A model generated the notes under the pieces. That model was not told the origin of the DNA and did no database searches. It worked only from the letters and a program-made list of their open reading frames with translations. Source: Flabesymbios commensalis (taxonomy: Eukaryota; Annelida; Polychaeta; Terebellida; Flabelligeridae). From it: a stretch of 64,000 bases of DNA. How positions within the stretch are numbered: position 1 is the stretch's first letter; each line of letters begins with the position of its first letter. Made by a program: the position numbers and the translations under genes. Shown here one piece after another: positions 21,165 to 31,568 of this stretch. Location of the stretch: the NCBI GenBank assembly GCA_964017125.1, contig OZ024915.1, positions 74,431,767-74,495,766 of the forward strand, in the 5' to 3' direction.

Positions 21165-21651
21165 TGAACGTGGCTTGTAACAACAACATACCAGGACCTC
21201 TGCGTTTTGCTGCTGTTCACAAGAACAGTGTTAGGGATTATTTTTCTTCTGCCTACAGCAATAATCATCGTGTTGCACATGATATGCCATTTTTGCTGAC
21301 TTTGATTCATAAAATAAAATAGTTTTACAAGTGGTATCCTTATAATAGAAGAAGATTAATAATTCACCCGCTAACCAGGGAGATATTCATCAGGGGATAA
21401 GTAGTGAAGACATGATTAAACCTGTTAAAGTCAATAATGTGTGTCCTGAATAAATGACTGATTTTAGGATAACTTTGTGCTTCTATAGTAGTAGAGCATT
21501 GATCCACGAGACACAGGCTTGAATTGCGCAGTGCCTGTGAGTGAATGAATATTGCTTTATGTCGCTTTCGGCACAATCATTGCAATATCGCGACAAAAGG
21601 AAGCCCGAAGTCGGGACTACGCCCTACTCTTAGTGAATGACTTCAAGAGTT

Positions 21652-21842
21652 CTACATAGTGCACAGTACCATAGACAGCACTATACCCTCCAGGCAGTTT
21701 TGAGCACTGTATATGCACAATCCCGATGACAAATATCTGACCCGGTCGGAATTCGAACCCAGTACCTCCACGTCTCTTGCTACAACCGAACCGAGTGAGC
21801 CATTGGGGCCGGCCGCAGTGCTTGTGGTAGATCCCTCAAACA
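21652..21842 (-). mobile_element. SINE B, clean B box
   Basis: Minus strand: CCCAATGGCTCACTCGGTTC (A-box region) and ACTGGGTTCGAATTCCGACC (B box). Body as at 1820-2035. Confidence 0.7.
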
Positions 21843-22142
21843 ACTTGTCTCAATCCTGGTTAAAGGATGTCGTAACGTTGGCCCAATATATCGATGCTCT
21901 CTCAAAACGATTGCAATTCCCATATATTTTATTTTAAATTTATAAATTAGGCCAATGTTGGATAAACGTTTGTTTGTTGGGAGAGGAGCAAGGAGAAGAG
22001 CTACATTCGTCTGATCATACAACCATCAGGTTCTCGGTTATTCATGGGACGTCTACAAACCAGCAGGTATAGAGACCTAGACTGGACCAGTCCATTAGAG
22101 AGATATGTGTACTGATTATATGGTGTAAAGCAGCAGCCTGGG

Positions 22143-22300
22143 TAAAAAAATGAAATGAATGGGGTTTTAGGCCACTCTTTGTGCACATATAAGCTAGACT
22201 GGGCCAGGAGAATATCCTGAGGATGGTGAGATGAATGAGATGACTCTGCCCTTCAGACACAGAATTTGAAATTTGAACCCTGGCGGTCTGAGGCCGAGTT
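22143..22300 (-). mobile_element. SINE A, 3' half only
   Basis: Counterpart of 2346-2500 with the same truncation point near CTGAGGCCGAGTTCAGT. Confidence 0.7.
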
Positions 22301-22674
22301 CAGTGACCGGGCTAGATATTCCCATTAAACGGACAAAACTCAGTGACTCAGGCGGCTACATCTGTATTTAAGTTACACAGATGGAACAACTTTCCCTAGA
22401 CACCAGACTTGATGCCGCTTTCTGTACTTGGTGCCAATACCGTGACAGGAATGGATGAATGAATGAAAGCATCACTCTGCTCTCCAAACACTAGCCTATC
22501 GAATTAGCAAATTGTGTATTTTTCTGAAAGCTCACACTTTATCAGCTGTTCCAATCAGGGTAATAGGTCATGTTGACCTCAAGGTCATGTTGACCTCACA
22601 TTGGCTTGTGTGAACTCTGTGAGGTAAACATCACCTCGAGTTGAGGTGAGGATTGTCAGCTAATAAATGAGTTG
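22301..22674. repeat. Paralogous spacer with half-site repeat
   Basis: Collinear with 2501-2867. GGTCATGTTGACCTCA occurs twice in tandem (22567-22600). Confidence 0.5.
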
Positions 22675-23110
22675 CGGCTCATTGCTGGACCAGCGTTGTG
22701 GACGATGGACCAGCAATGATTACTAAAGTGAAAGTCTCATGTTTCATTGGAGAAGAGAAGACTGTTTGAATCCGTCTGTCCAGCCAGGACTTGAACCTTT
22801 AACCTGTGAGATGTAAGATTGTTGTCATAAACAGAACATGAACGGCTACCAAGTAAAACAATATATTATCAAACCAACGCTGTTGGGCCAGCTTCGTAGA
22901 CAATGGATCAACTTTGAGCTGGGATTGGATCAACATCTCATGGGTACTGAGCGCAAAAAAGACTCTAATGAAATGTTTTCATGGTTCTTTTAGTATTATT
23001 CGCCAGCGCCAAAAATGTTAGCCCATTAACCAGCCTAGTATGTCGCCGCTGGCTGATTGCGTTCCAATGTTGGGCCAATAATGAAATCGTTGGTCCTACA
23101 TTAGGCCACC
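22675..23110. mobile_element. Three CAGCAAACA MITE fragments
   Basis: Cores at 22690 (GTTGTGGACGATGGACC), 22890 (CTTCGTAGACAATGGATC) and 23065 (ATGTTGGGCCAATAATG). All have unit 0 counterparts. Confidence 0.45.
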
Positions 23111-23365
23111 ATCAGCGGGATATGGACGGAACAAATCCAATGTTCAGGTGACATATTCTAGAACATTATGACCTTGACCTAGATGTCAGATACATGTCAT
23201 GAAATGGATTGACCAATTTTTAATATTAGGCCAGACATGTTGCATTTGAATATCATGACATATTGTCCTACATATAAATATGTACAACAAATATTAAATA
23301 TAATCACATATTTTCCTACACATGAATATGTGTCCACAAATATTATCATCACATACTGTCTTATA

Positions 23366-23548
23366 ATGTAGATCTGCGAATTTGTGATTTTCGGATTTTT
23401 CGTGAAGTCTAGAATTCGCGAATTATCAATTTCGATGATAGTAGCGCTATTATAATAATAATTTTCGTGGGATTCCTAACTTCGCGAATTTGTCCTCCTC
23501 GAGAAATTCGCTCAAATTAAAACCTCGCAAATATTACCAGATCTACAG
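23366..23548. mobile_element. MITE with TGTAGATCT ends, unit 1 only
   Basis: Left TGTAGATCTGCGAATTTG and right ATATTACCAGATCTACA are inverted ends. The inside is rich in CGCGAATT-type words. Unit 0 at 3420-3440 reads CCCATATATAAATATGTGAC with no insertion, so this is a clean presence/absence pair with A/T-rich target sequence on both sides. Confidence 0.7.
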
Positions 23549-23644
23549 TATATAAATATGTGACCACGCACATTTGAACCATACTATACCCATTATGGAG
23601 TATGCCAGAGTAATCAAAACGAATCTTAATTTTATCATATTTTT

Positions 23645-23866
23645 TCGGATATCCGGGTTCGAGCCTCACTCTGGCCTTCAAGTTTCAAAGAAACAAAATG
23701 TTTTTCCCCGCTAACTCGTAAAGATTCAATATTGTGGGGAGCCTCCATGACCGACAAGAAGCGTGCTCGGCCTCAGACCGCCAGGGCTCGAATCTTGTGT
23801 CTGGAGAACAGTGTCATTACATTCATCTTAGCATCCCCAGGAGGTTCTCCTGGCCCAGTTTATGAC
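23645..23866 (+). mobile_element. SINE A, plus strand, head truncated
   Basis: Begins at ATATCCGGGTTCGAGCC (B box) and continues through the body to CCCCAGGAGGTTCTCCTGGC. Ortholog of 3531-3782. Confidence 0.7.
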
Positions 23867-24857
23867 ATTCAAATACATAATTATTCACTATGTCAGAATG
23901 TGTTGTAGGGTCAATTACACAGCAAAATAAAACTGCATTACTTAAATGTAATGGTTTTAATTGCAAAAAGTTTTTTGTGTTCACGATGTCTACGACGCTA
24001 GACCAACATTAATCCAACATTGATTCAACGTCTTGGGTATGGCTATCAACCTTGCAGCGAGTTGGTTGAAAAATAACCTTTCACGGTGCTTATGACGTTG
24101 TTATGGCGTTTTGAAGCTCAGTTAGTAAAGCTAAGCAATGAATTTGAATGTGATACCATGGTCAACTGAATGCTGCTATGATGACAATGTGTTGCTATGC
24201 CTAATGGTGTCTTGGAACCTTGGTTACTGTGCCATCTTTATGGATCCTCACTGTCAGGGTCTCCATTCGCTTTAAACCTCAACACTCACTTGCCTGAGAC
24301 TGGCAAAGTTATATTCATCTTCACCAAAATGTGTTACAACACATGTCCTAATATTCATAAAGCGTATTATATAAAACATGAACTTGTTAATATTTATGAA
24401 AATATATTTATTAGTTGTGTAGTTGTGTTATTTTATAGATATCTTCTCAGTGTTTATGACAAACAGAGTGTTAAATGACCCTGGTGACAATGACAGGAAC
24501 CACGAGTAGCACACAATCTATCAATGCCAACAATCTCTAGAAGGGCGAGAATAAACAAGGAAATGAGGCAAGCTGGTCTATTCAGAGATTGGACGTTCCC
24601 AGACATAATCAGATTTATCGTCAAACAGCTTGAAATGGCTATAAATTGCTATTTTCTGGCTGCTGGTCGCTCTCTATGAAGGTGAATCGGAGGAGATCAG
24701 ATCTAGTTAGACCGTGGGGGGGGGGGGGAGGTGAAAGGAACAGTCCGGCTGTCTAGTGCAGCGTATTCAGCCTGATAAAATAAAAATGGCGCAATTGTGT
24801 GAATACAACATTGGTGAATGTATTTTTTTCAGCTGGAGGTCCTTAGCACACAAGAAC
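23867..24857. other. Unit 1 spacer with extra 490 bp
   Basis: A MITE core lies at 23980-24040 (GTCTACGACGCTAGACC). The segment 24085-24575 has no unit 0 counterpart; it is an insertion here or a deletion there. A run of G lies at 24716-24729. No gene seen. Confidence 0.4.
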
Positions 24858-24985
24858 TTTTAAATGGTTGGTCCTATGTTGAATTAATGTTTCTTTACTG
24901 CTTTTAAATGGTTGCTCCTATGTTGAATTAATGTTTCTTTAATGTAGACGGTGGTTCAGCATTAAAACAACAGCGGATGAACGGC
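24858..24985. repeat. 42-bp tandem duplication plus MITE remnant
   Basis: CTTTTAAATGGTTG...ATGTTTCTTTA occurs twice (24857-24897 and 24900-24941). It is followed by TAGACGGTGGTTCAGCATT of the CAGCAAACA family. Unit 0 has one copy at 4152-4238. Confidence 0.6.
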
Positions 24986-25860
24986 TTTTTTAGGAGGTCT
25001 CGAGCACAAATGATTTCCAAATCTTGTTTGGTCCTATTTATATAATCGCAATATTTTCATGACAATTTCAGAACACCTTCCAGGTATTTGGAGACATAAA
25101 AATACGTTGTTGAAACGTATATCATAAAAATGCACCATTTTTGAGAGAATTTACTCAATTATTTTCAATTTAGAGCTGCTTGGCAACAAATATAAACACA
25201 ATTATATAAGAAAGAAAGTTTAAGATGTACAGTGGGTAACATAACAGCTCAATGAATAAGCATCGGGATATAACATATGACAAAATTAGAATCACCAAAC
25301 AGGTGATATTGCATAAATGGGGAAAGTTAAGTTATGATTGATATTTTTTTTCCTCAATATAAACTATCTAGATATTTTCAACAGATTGCAGCGAAGATCC
25401 ATGTCAAGTAATAATTTTAATATCACGAACAGTTTCCTAATGTTTTGTACAAAACATTTTAAATAACAAACGATGTAGAATAGACTGTACATTTCAGGCT
25501 CACTCATTTGCATAAATGAAATACAATTGTAATAAAACTTGTCGTGACACTAAGAATTAAGTCAATTGTTGATGTTTATACTTGTGTTATATTTATTTGT
25601 ACATGTACAGGGCTCAAAAGCCACGAGCCTGTTGCTGTAAACTGATGACGTATGTTATCATACTATACCTGTGTTATATGTACATGTACATGGATCAAGA
25701 GCTACGAGCTTCATGGCAACGTGAAGGCTGATGGACCTTTTTAACCTATATTGATTATTATTTCAGCTACAAATATATGTTAATATTTCTAATTTAATGT
25801 AAATTTATCTTACATTTTTAAAGAAAAACAGAAAGACTGAAAAAAGACGCGATTAGCACT
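24986..25860. other. AT-rich spacer with diverged GTACATGTACA repeat
   Basis: The segment around TATTTGTACATGTACAGGGC (25590) recurs, diverged, at 25672 and 26112 with the words CACGAGCCTGTTG, CTACGAGCTTCATGG and CTGCAAACCTGTTG. No gene. Confidence 0.4.
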
Positions 25861-26107
25861 TTAACCCCTTAAGCCCTTACGATGCAATAAAGCATCATCT
25901 TACATCTCTAAAACAGACTTAATTTCCCTACATTTTTATTTTAGAACGAAAATTTTCATGAAACTGGTTTACCAATACGTGGTAATTTTCCTTAATTTTT
26001 AAACCAAATCAAATCATTTTCATCCACTGCAAGTCTAGATTTGCGACAGCAATTCGCAGCTTGTAGTGGATGAAGATGACAATGGTAAATTCAAGCTTGA
26101 AAGGGTT
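25861..26107. mobile_element. TTAACCC MITE with AATTGCxxxAGCAATT stem (M3), copy 1
   Basis: Left TTAACCCCTTAAGCCC, right GCTTGAAAGGGTTA. Inside, CACTGCAAGTC...TTGCGACAGCAATTCGCAGC...GTAGTGG forms a long stem. This and the two following copies lie in tandem within 0.93 kb. Confidence 0.65.
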
Positions 26108-26201
26108 ATTACTATAATCACGTGTACATGTAAGTGGCTCAATAGCTGCAAACCTGTTGTTGGAAAATGATAACACGAAAGCGAAGGATCATTTTTCACA
26201 C

Positions 26202-26477
26202 TGAACCCTTTAAGCCCTCGTGATGCACCAACGCATCATTTTTAAAACAGACTTCATGCTCATACACCTAAGGAGTTTTAAAAGGAAAATTTCCAAGAAA
26301 CTGTTTCACCAATGCATGACAATAGTGTTTTTCAATTTTCGCCCACTTCAAGTCATCTTTATCTACCACAAGTCGAGAATTACGAGAGCAAGTCGCGGCT
26401 TGTAGTGAAAGAAAAACAGAATGGTAAATTCAGGCTTGAAAGGGCTACAACAGTAAATTCAGTCTTGAAAGGGTTAA
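26202..26477. mobile_element. M3 MITE, copy 2
   Basis: GAACCCTTTAAGCCCTCGTG at the left, GAAAGGGTTAA at the right. The last 27 bp (AGTAAATTCAGTCTTGAAAG) are duplicated. The stem is ACCACAAGTCGAGAATTACG against CGCGGCTTGTAGTG. Confidence 0.65.
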
Positions 26478-26538
26478 AGCACGTATAGTCGTACTTAATC
26501 CCTTTAAATCACTGTTATTAGGACGGAAATCAACATGT

Positions 26539-26787
26539 AACCCTTTAAGCCCCCACGATGCATTAAAGCATCATTTTACATCCCTGAAAACATATTTAAT
26601 TTTTCAGCAACTAAGTAGTTTCAAAAGAAAAAAATCCTAGAAACTGTTGCCAATAAATGGCAATACAATATAATTTTTCTCTCACTCCAAGTCATCTTCA
26701 TCCACTACAAGTCGAGAATTGCGACAGCAATTCGCGGCTTGTAGTGGATGAAGATGACAATGGTAAATTCAGGCCTGTAAGTGTTAA
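26539..26787. mobile_element. M3 MITE, copy 3
   Basis: TAACCCTTTAAGCCCCCACG at the left; the right end is CCTGTAAGTGTTAA, diverged. The stem CACTACAAGTCGAGAATTGC / GCAATTCGCGGCTTGTAGTG is almost perfect. Confidence 0.7.
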
Positions 26788-26889
26788 ACATCAAGATTTG
26801 CAAAATGTATATACTCGCTACCCCGACCCACAACCAAGAAAAATATGTAATTTTATAGAGCTTGCTGGTTTAATTTTAAATCATTATCA

Positions 26890-27111
26890 GGGACGCACCA
26901 TTTGATATCTGGGGGGGGGGGGGCTAGATCCAAATTGAAAAAAATAGTTTGTCGCCACAAAAGTCAGAAAAAAAAGTTTGTTGAAAATGTTAGCAGAAAA
27001 AAATGTTGATCGCCAAAAAAAAAGGTGGTTTTCCACCGGAGGTGAAAAAAAATGTTTGCAAGCAACAAAAACTCTAGCCCCCCCCCCCCCAGATATCAAA
27101 TGATGCGTCCC
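26890..27111. mobile_element. Foldback element with G-run/C-run arms
   Basis: AGGGACGCACCATTTGATAT, a run of about 13 G and CTAG at the left mirror CTAG, a run of about 13 C and ATATCAAATGATGCGTCCCT at the right. Arms are about 38 bp with one mismatch. The inside holds A-rich runs and a GGTGGTTTTCCACC hairpin. No frame. Confidence 0.75.
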
Positions 27112-27899
27112 TTATTCCAGCTACTATGTCGGTTGAATGAGAACTTTGAAATTGTATCAACAACGTGCTCAAAACTATTGGACGAATTCGGGAGCTTTCC
27201 ACAATTTTGACGTTGTGGATCACGGCAGCCTCAAGACTGTGAAAATCCATCCACACATTTATCCACTCAGCTTCCCATCTGGCTTTCTCCTAATTAAGGC
27301 AGCCTGTCATTCCTTGTTAGCATCACTAAAACACCATATCGACCAAGCAAGGGAGGGAAAGCCAGGAAAGAAAGAGCCTCTTAAAAAGTCAATTGAAAAA
27401 ATGATGAAAAAACTGCCTGATTTATTGAAGTATTTCTTACAAAAGGAATTTTTTTTATGTCGTAGAACGAATAAAGAAAAACGTTTGCAGTTTTCAAACG
27501 ATCAAATTTCCCATTACATTCATGCATTACAGTTCAAACTACAGCTAAAGCGGGATATGGCCTGATACTGATATACGTCTTATAGTGAAAACCACTGCAG
27601 AGAGTGTGAGAATTTGAAGTTCGGATCAGGATTTATACATTTTCGAACTCTTTAGTGACACAAATGCATTAAATATACCCAATAGGCAGAATTAGATCTC
27701 AGAATAAAGCATCAGTCGTTTAAAATTAAAAGATAAAGTGATTACTTTTTTTTAAATGTGAGCACCGTACATCTTTTAGACTAGATCATATGAACAGTGA
27801 TATCTAACATGTAAATATTGCTAAGCCATAGTTCGGATACTAACCCTTTAAACCGCTTAAATAAATAATTTAAATTTTCACCCGCTTGCAGGCGATATC
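27112..27899. repeat. Repeat X and adjoining element, unit 1 copy
   Basis: 27245-27420 matches repeat X (CACCATATCGACCAAGCAAG). 27700-27860 matches the interior of 7923-8796 (GCATCAGTCGTTTAAAATTA). A 142-codon frame (27137-27565) runs across repeat X but is not shared by the other copies. Confidence 0.5.
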
Positions 27900-28054
27900 A
27901 AGAGGACAACTAAATTGGAGAAATTATCCCCTGAGGTTTGGGTAACACCTTATGGATTGACTTGGGAGGGGGAAGGGGAGATATTAGGGTTCTGGGGATA
28001 AACTTGGAGCATTGTGCTTTATAACATCAGCCTAAGTGTTTTATTATATTTATT

Positions 28055-28475
28055 TATTACTACATTCACTTATTCATTCATTCATTCAATAATATATTCG
28101 CTCATTCTTTCATTTTTCCAATTATTCATTAATTAATTAATTAATTCATTCATTCATTCATTCATTCATTCATTCATTCATTCATTCATTCATTCATTCA
28201 TTCATTCATTCATTCATTCATTCATTCATTCATTCATTCATTCATTCATTCATTCATTCATTTGTTCATTTGTTCATTTATTTATTCATTCATTCATTCA
28301 TTTATTCAAGCTTTCTATCGTTCATTTAAGCCATGCCTCACCACTGAAGAGGCGTCCACATTACATCACATTGAATAGTAGCTGATAAACAATTCTTTAA
28401 TACGTCTATTCATTCATTCATTCATTAATTCATTCATTCATTCATTCATTCATTCATTCCTTCATTCATTCTAAC
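28055..28475. repeat. (ATTC)n array, expanded
   Basis: Long ATTC runs at 28140-28315 and 28405-28470, with AATT and TTTG variants between. It is the expanded version of the 14-copy tract at 11087. Confidence 0.9.
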
Positions 28476-28556
28476 GAAATTTCTAGCTTTAAATGACGAG
28501 AAATATTTATATTTGACTTTTTTTTTGCTTTGAGAACACAAGTCAGACACCAAGCT

Positions 28557-28646
28557 CCCCAGCAAACACAAGCCTTCTATTGGCCAACCGTCTACGACGG
28601 TGGGCCAACATTTAGCCAACATTGATACAACGTATTGTGTTTGCTG
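28557..28646. mobile_element. CAGCAAACA MITE with good ends
   Basis: CCAGCAAACACAAG at the left, TTGTGTTTGCTG at the right, with centre CCGTCTACGACGGTGGGCC. The CRE minisatellite starts immediately after the right end. Confidence 0.8.
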
Positions 28647-28649
28647 TGA

Positions 28650-29575
28650 CCTCACATCACAACCCAGCTGTGACGTCACATCACAATTCAGCTATGACGT
28701 CACATCACAATCCAGCTGTGACGTCTCATCACAATCCAGCTGTGACGTCACATCACAATCCAACTGTGACGTCGCATCACAATCCAGCTGTGACGTCACA
28801 TCACAACTCAGCTGTGACGTCACATCACAATCCAGCTGTGACATCACATTCCTGCTGTGGCGTCAAATCACAATCCAGCTGTGACGTCACATTACAACTC
28901 AGCTGTGATGTCACATCACAATGCGACTGTGACGTCACATCACAATCCAAAAGTGACGTCACATCACAATCCAACGGTGACGTCACATCAAAATCCAGCT
29001 TTGACGTCACATCACAAGCTAGCTGTGACGTCACATTACAATCCAGCTGTGATGTCACATCACAATCCAGCTGTGACGTCACATCACAATCCATCTGTGA
29101 TGTCAAATCACAATCCATCTGTGACGTCACATCACAACTCAGCTGTGACGTCTCATCACAATCCAGCTGTGCCGTAACATCACAATCCATCTGTGACGTC
29201 ACATCACAAACCAGCTGTGACGTCACATCACAATCCAGCTGTGATGCCAAATCACAATCCAGCTGTGACATCACATCACAAACCAGCTGTGACGTCACAT
29301 CACAATCCAGCTGTGACATCACATCACAAACCAGCTGTGACGTCACATCACAATCCAGCTGTGATGCCAAATCACAGTCCAGCTGTGACGTCACATCACA
29401 ACCTATCTGTGACGTCACATCACAATCCAGCTGTGACATCACATCACAATCCAGCTGTGACGTCACATCACAATCCAGTTGTGATGCCAAATCACGATCC
29501 AGCTGTGACGTCACATCACAACCTAACTGTGATGTCACATCACAATACAGCTATGACGTCACATCACATTCCTGT
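28650..29575. repeat. 24-bp minisatellite with CRE (TGACGTCA) sites
   Basis: About 38 tandem copies of a 24-bp unit containing CAGCTGTGACGTCACATC. By my count about 22 units keep a perfect TGACGTCA, the full CRE bound by CREB/ATF proteins. Other units have TGATGTCA, TGACATCA or TGACGTCT. Around 29220-29500 a 120-bp higher-order unit (five monomers, marked by GTGATGCCAAATCAC at 29241, 29361 and 29481) repeats three times. Because 24 is divisible by 3, long frames stay open on both strands. These are not genes. Regulatory activity is unknown. Confidence 0.9.
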
Positions 29576-29659
29576 CACCACATAAACAAAGCACCACTGG
29601 GTTACCAGAAAACACGATTTATAGAGCTAACAATAAACCAATAATAATATCTATGTTTT

Positions 29660-30117
29660 TTGGGTCTATGTGAAGAGAGTGACATAACCCACTGGGGTCG
29701 TCTACATCACACCACCATGTCATTGTCATCTCAGCCAATGGCAGCGTGAGGCTAGAGGTCACCCGGGGTCAGATTGTGCTGGTATGACACTCAGTAGATC
29801 ATGTGAACTGACAGTATCTAAGCGGGGGACAGCGGGATAAAAGGAAAGGTGGGAAATGTAAAAGCAAAAATATTCACCAGGAAACTACTGCCTTTATACA
29901 TCACAGCCCATATACAGGACTAGCAAAAGGGCAGGAGTAAAACCAGCTGACAGCGGAGCCCTGTTATCTGATCGGGGAAGAGCGGAGATAAAAAGACTAG
30001 GGGGGAGTCCATTAATATTCAGGGGTGTGAAAAAAATCACATGTTATCTGAGCGGGGGACACTGGGGTAAAGTGGAGTGTGAGAATGCAAAGACAACATT
30101 AACAGGCCTACAAGAAA
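29660..30117. repeat. Block shared with 11225-11580
   Basis: AATATTCACCAGGAAACTAC, GCAGGAGTAAAACCAGCTGA and GCGGAGCCCTGTTATCTGA match unit 0. A second, partial version of the same text lies at 30045-30110 and a third at 30780-30870, so the block was locally multiplied in unit 1. Confidence 0.6.
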
Positions 30118-30776
30118 CCTGTTACACACAATGAGATCATCTCATAAGATATGTCTTATGAGATTAATCTTATAAAATATCTCGCATGAAATTGTCTGTA
30201 CACACGGTAAGACTATATTTTACGAGACTCGCTGGGACATGTGCATTCTGGGTTTTTCTAGACTCTGCACCAAACTATATACACTTTCTAAGATAAAAAA
30301 AATGGTGGCACACAGCAAGGTCGCACTGTTAAAGGCATGCACATCCATTATCTTGTCTACGATTGTAAAGAAACGACGTACAAGACGAGCCGTGAAAAAA
30401 ACGAGCTATTTGAAGACCAATACTCAGAGTCATTCAGGAATTTTTTGCGCATTTACAAAGCTTGAAAGCACGTGGATAAATCTAGGTCACATCTCAAGAA
30501 ACACGATGCACCAAGCCAATGTTGTTTTAATGTTTGCCCGTCATCTTAGACGTCGGACCAACATTAAAACAACATTTGTTTATTGTCATGTGTTTGCTGT
30601 GATGAACACTATGGACATATATAGTACTCATCATGTACAATATAGGCATAGTAGGTAGTTGGGTGCTCCATGTGGCATCTGAATTCGATTAAGATAGCGG
30701 CACACACGGTGAGATCCACCATCCAACTTATCTTTTGAGACAAATCTCATGAGATAATCTCACAATGTGCACCGGG
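30118..30776. mobile_element. Harbinger-like element remnant, 0.66 kb
   Basis: The left end ACACACAATGAGATCATCTC and the right end, read on the minus strand (GCCCGGTGCACATTGTGAGA then TTATCTCATGAGAT), are imperfect inverted repeats of about 45 bp. TAA-like bases lie next to the right end. Inside, near 30370-30460 on the plus strand, one frame gives KKRRTRR and the next frame gives LFEDQYSESFRNFLRI. The latter resembles the start of HARBI1-type transposases (FxNFLRM motif). The two words are in different frames, so the gene is broken. A CAGCAAACA MITE is nested at 30496-30600. Unit 0 lacks the insertion. Confidence 0.4.
30496..30600. mobile_element. CAGCAAACA MITE nested in Harbinger-like element
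   Basis: AATGTTGTTTTAATGTTTGC faces GACCAACATTAAAACAACAT. The right end is CATGTGTTTGCTG. Confidence 0.75.
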
Positions 30777-30990
30777 CTTTACAGGCAAAATCTGTGATTA
30801 GAAAAAGATGGGAGTGAAAAAATCTAACAGTGGAACCCTATTGTCGGAGCGGGGGAAGGGGGGGGATATAAAAAGAAAACAACCTTTAAGTTATAAACTA
30901 CCCCAGTTGCCTCTATATCTTTACAATCAGCGTGATGCTTTCTGGGTACAGATGTGTCCCGCTGTTCATACACAGTGAACTACTCATTTG
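30777..30990. mobile_element. Duplicated block and half of an AGTCCACTG MITE
   Basis: 30780-30870 repeats the 29920-29970 text. 30885-30990 (GATGCTTTCTGGGTACAGAT ... ACAGTGAACTACTCATTTG) matches the right half of the MITE at 44355-44500. Confidence 0.5.
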
Positions 30991-31154
30991 ATTATACAAC
31001 TACGACCTCTTACTCTGATGAGCTTCCGTACGAATACATGCTGGCGCTTCGTGCTACAAGAGAGTGAGAGTGAGAGTGACGAAGCCACCAGTTGGCAACC
31101 ATTCGACCGGCCAGACCGGCCAGACCCCTGGTTAAACGGCCTCGATACATTGAC

Positions 31155-31250
31155 GCAGCAAGCACAACAAAATATCATGATGGTGTTGGTTTGATGTTGG
31201 GCCACCTTCTGCGACGCTGGACCAACATCAAACCAACACGGTACAAGACA
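31155..31250. mobile_element. CAGCAAACA MITE
   Basis: GGTGTTGGTTTGATGTTGGG mirrors ACCAACATCAAACCAACACG. The left end CAGCAAGCACAAC is partly kept. Confidence 0.7.
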
Positions 31251-31434
31251 CGCATGACTTTGTGAATTGACTTAGCGTTAGTTAGCTGCTGAGTAAAATC
31301 TTTTCTTTTAACAGTCTCGAGTACTGTATTTTATGTAATAACAGTATGGGACAAATCAGAAGCCGCCACGTCAGTTTTCGAATACATCACAATAACGCAG
31401 GGAGAAGATAACATAAGGAAAAATAAGATAATAT

Positions 31435-31485
31435 ATTTGATTGATTGATTGATTGTGATTGATTGATTGATTGATTGATTGATTA

Positions 31486-31568
<83 letters not shown>

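Noticed and set aside
27137-27565. 142-codon frame as a gene
   Set aside because: Part of interspersed repeat X. The paralogous copies at 7690 and 9240 have different frames and stops.
28650-29575. CRISPR-like array
   Set aside because: Units are contiguous 24-bp repeats without unique spacers, and the DNA is eukaryotic.
28622-29644. 340-codon and 237-codon open frames on both strands
   Set aside because: They are read-throughs of the 24-bp minisatellite. The period is divisible by 3 and the unit has no stop in these frames, so the frames carry no evidence of coding.
30239-30658. 139-codon frame as a complete gene
   Set aside because: It crosses a Harbinger-like remnant and a nested MITE. 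The only protein-like word lies in another frame.
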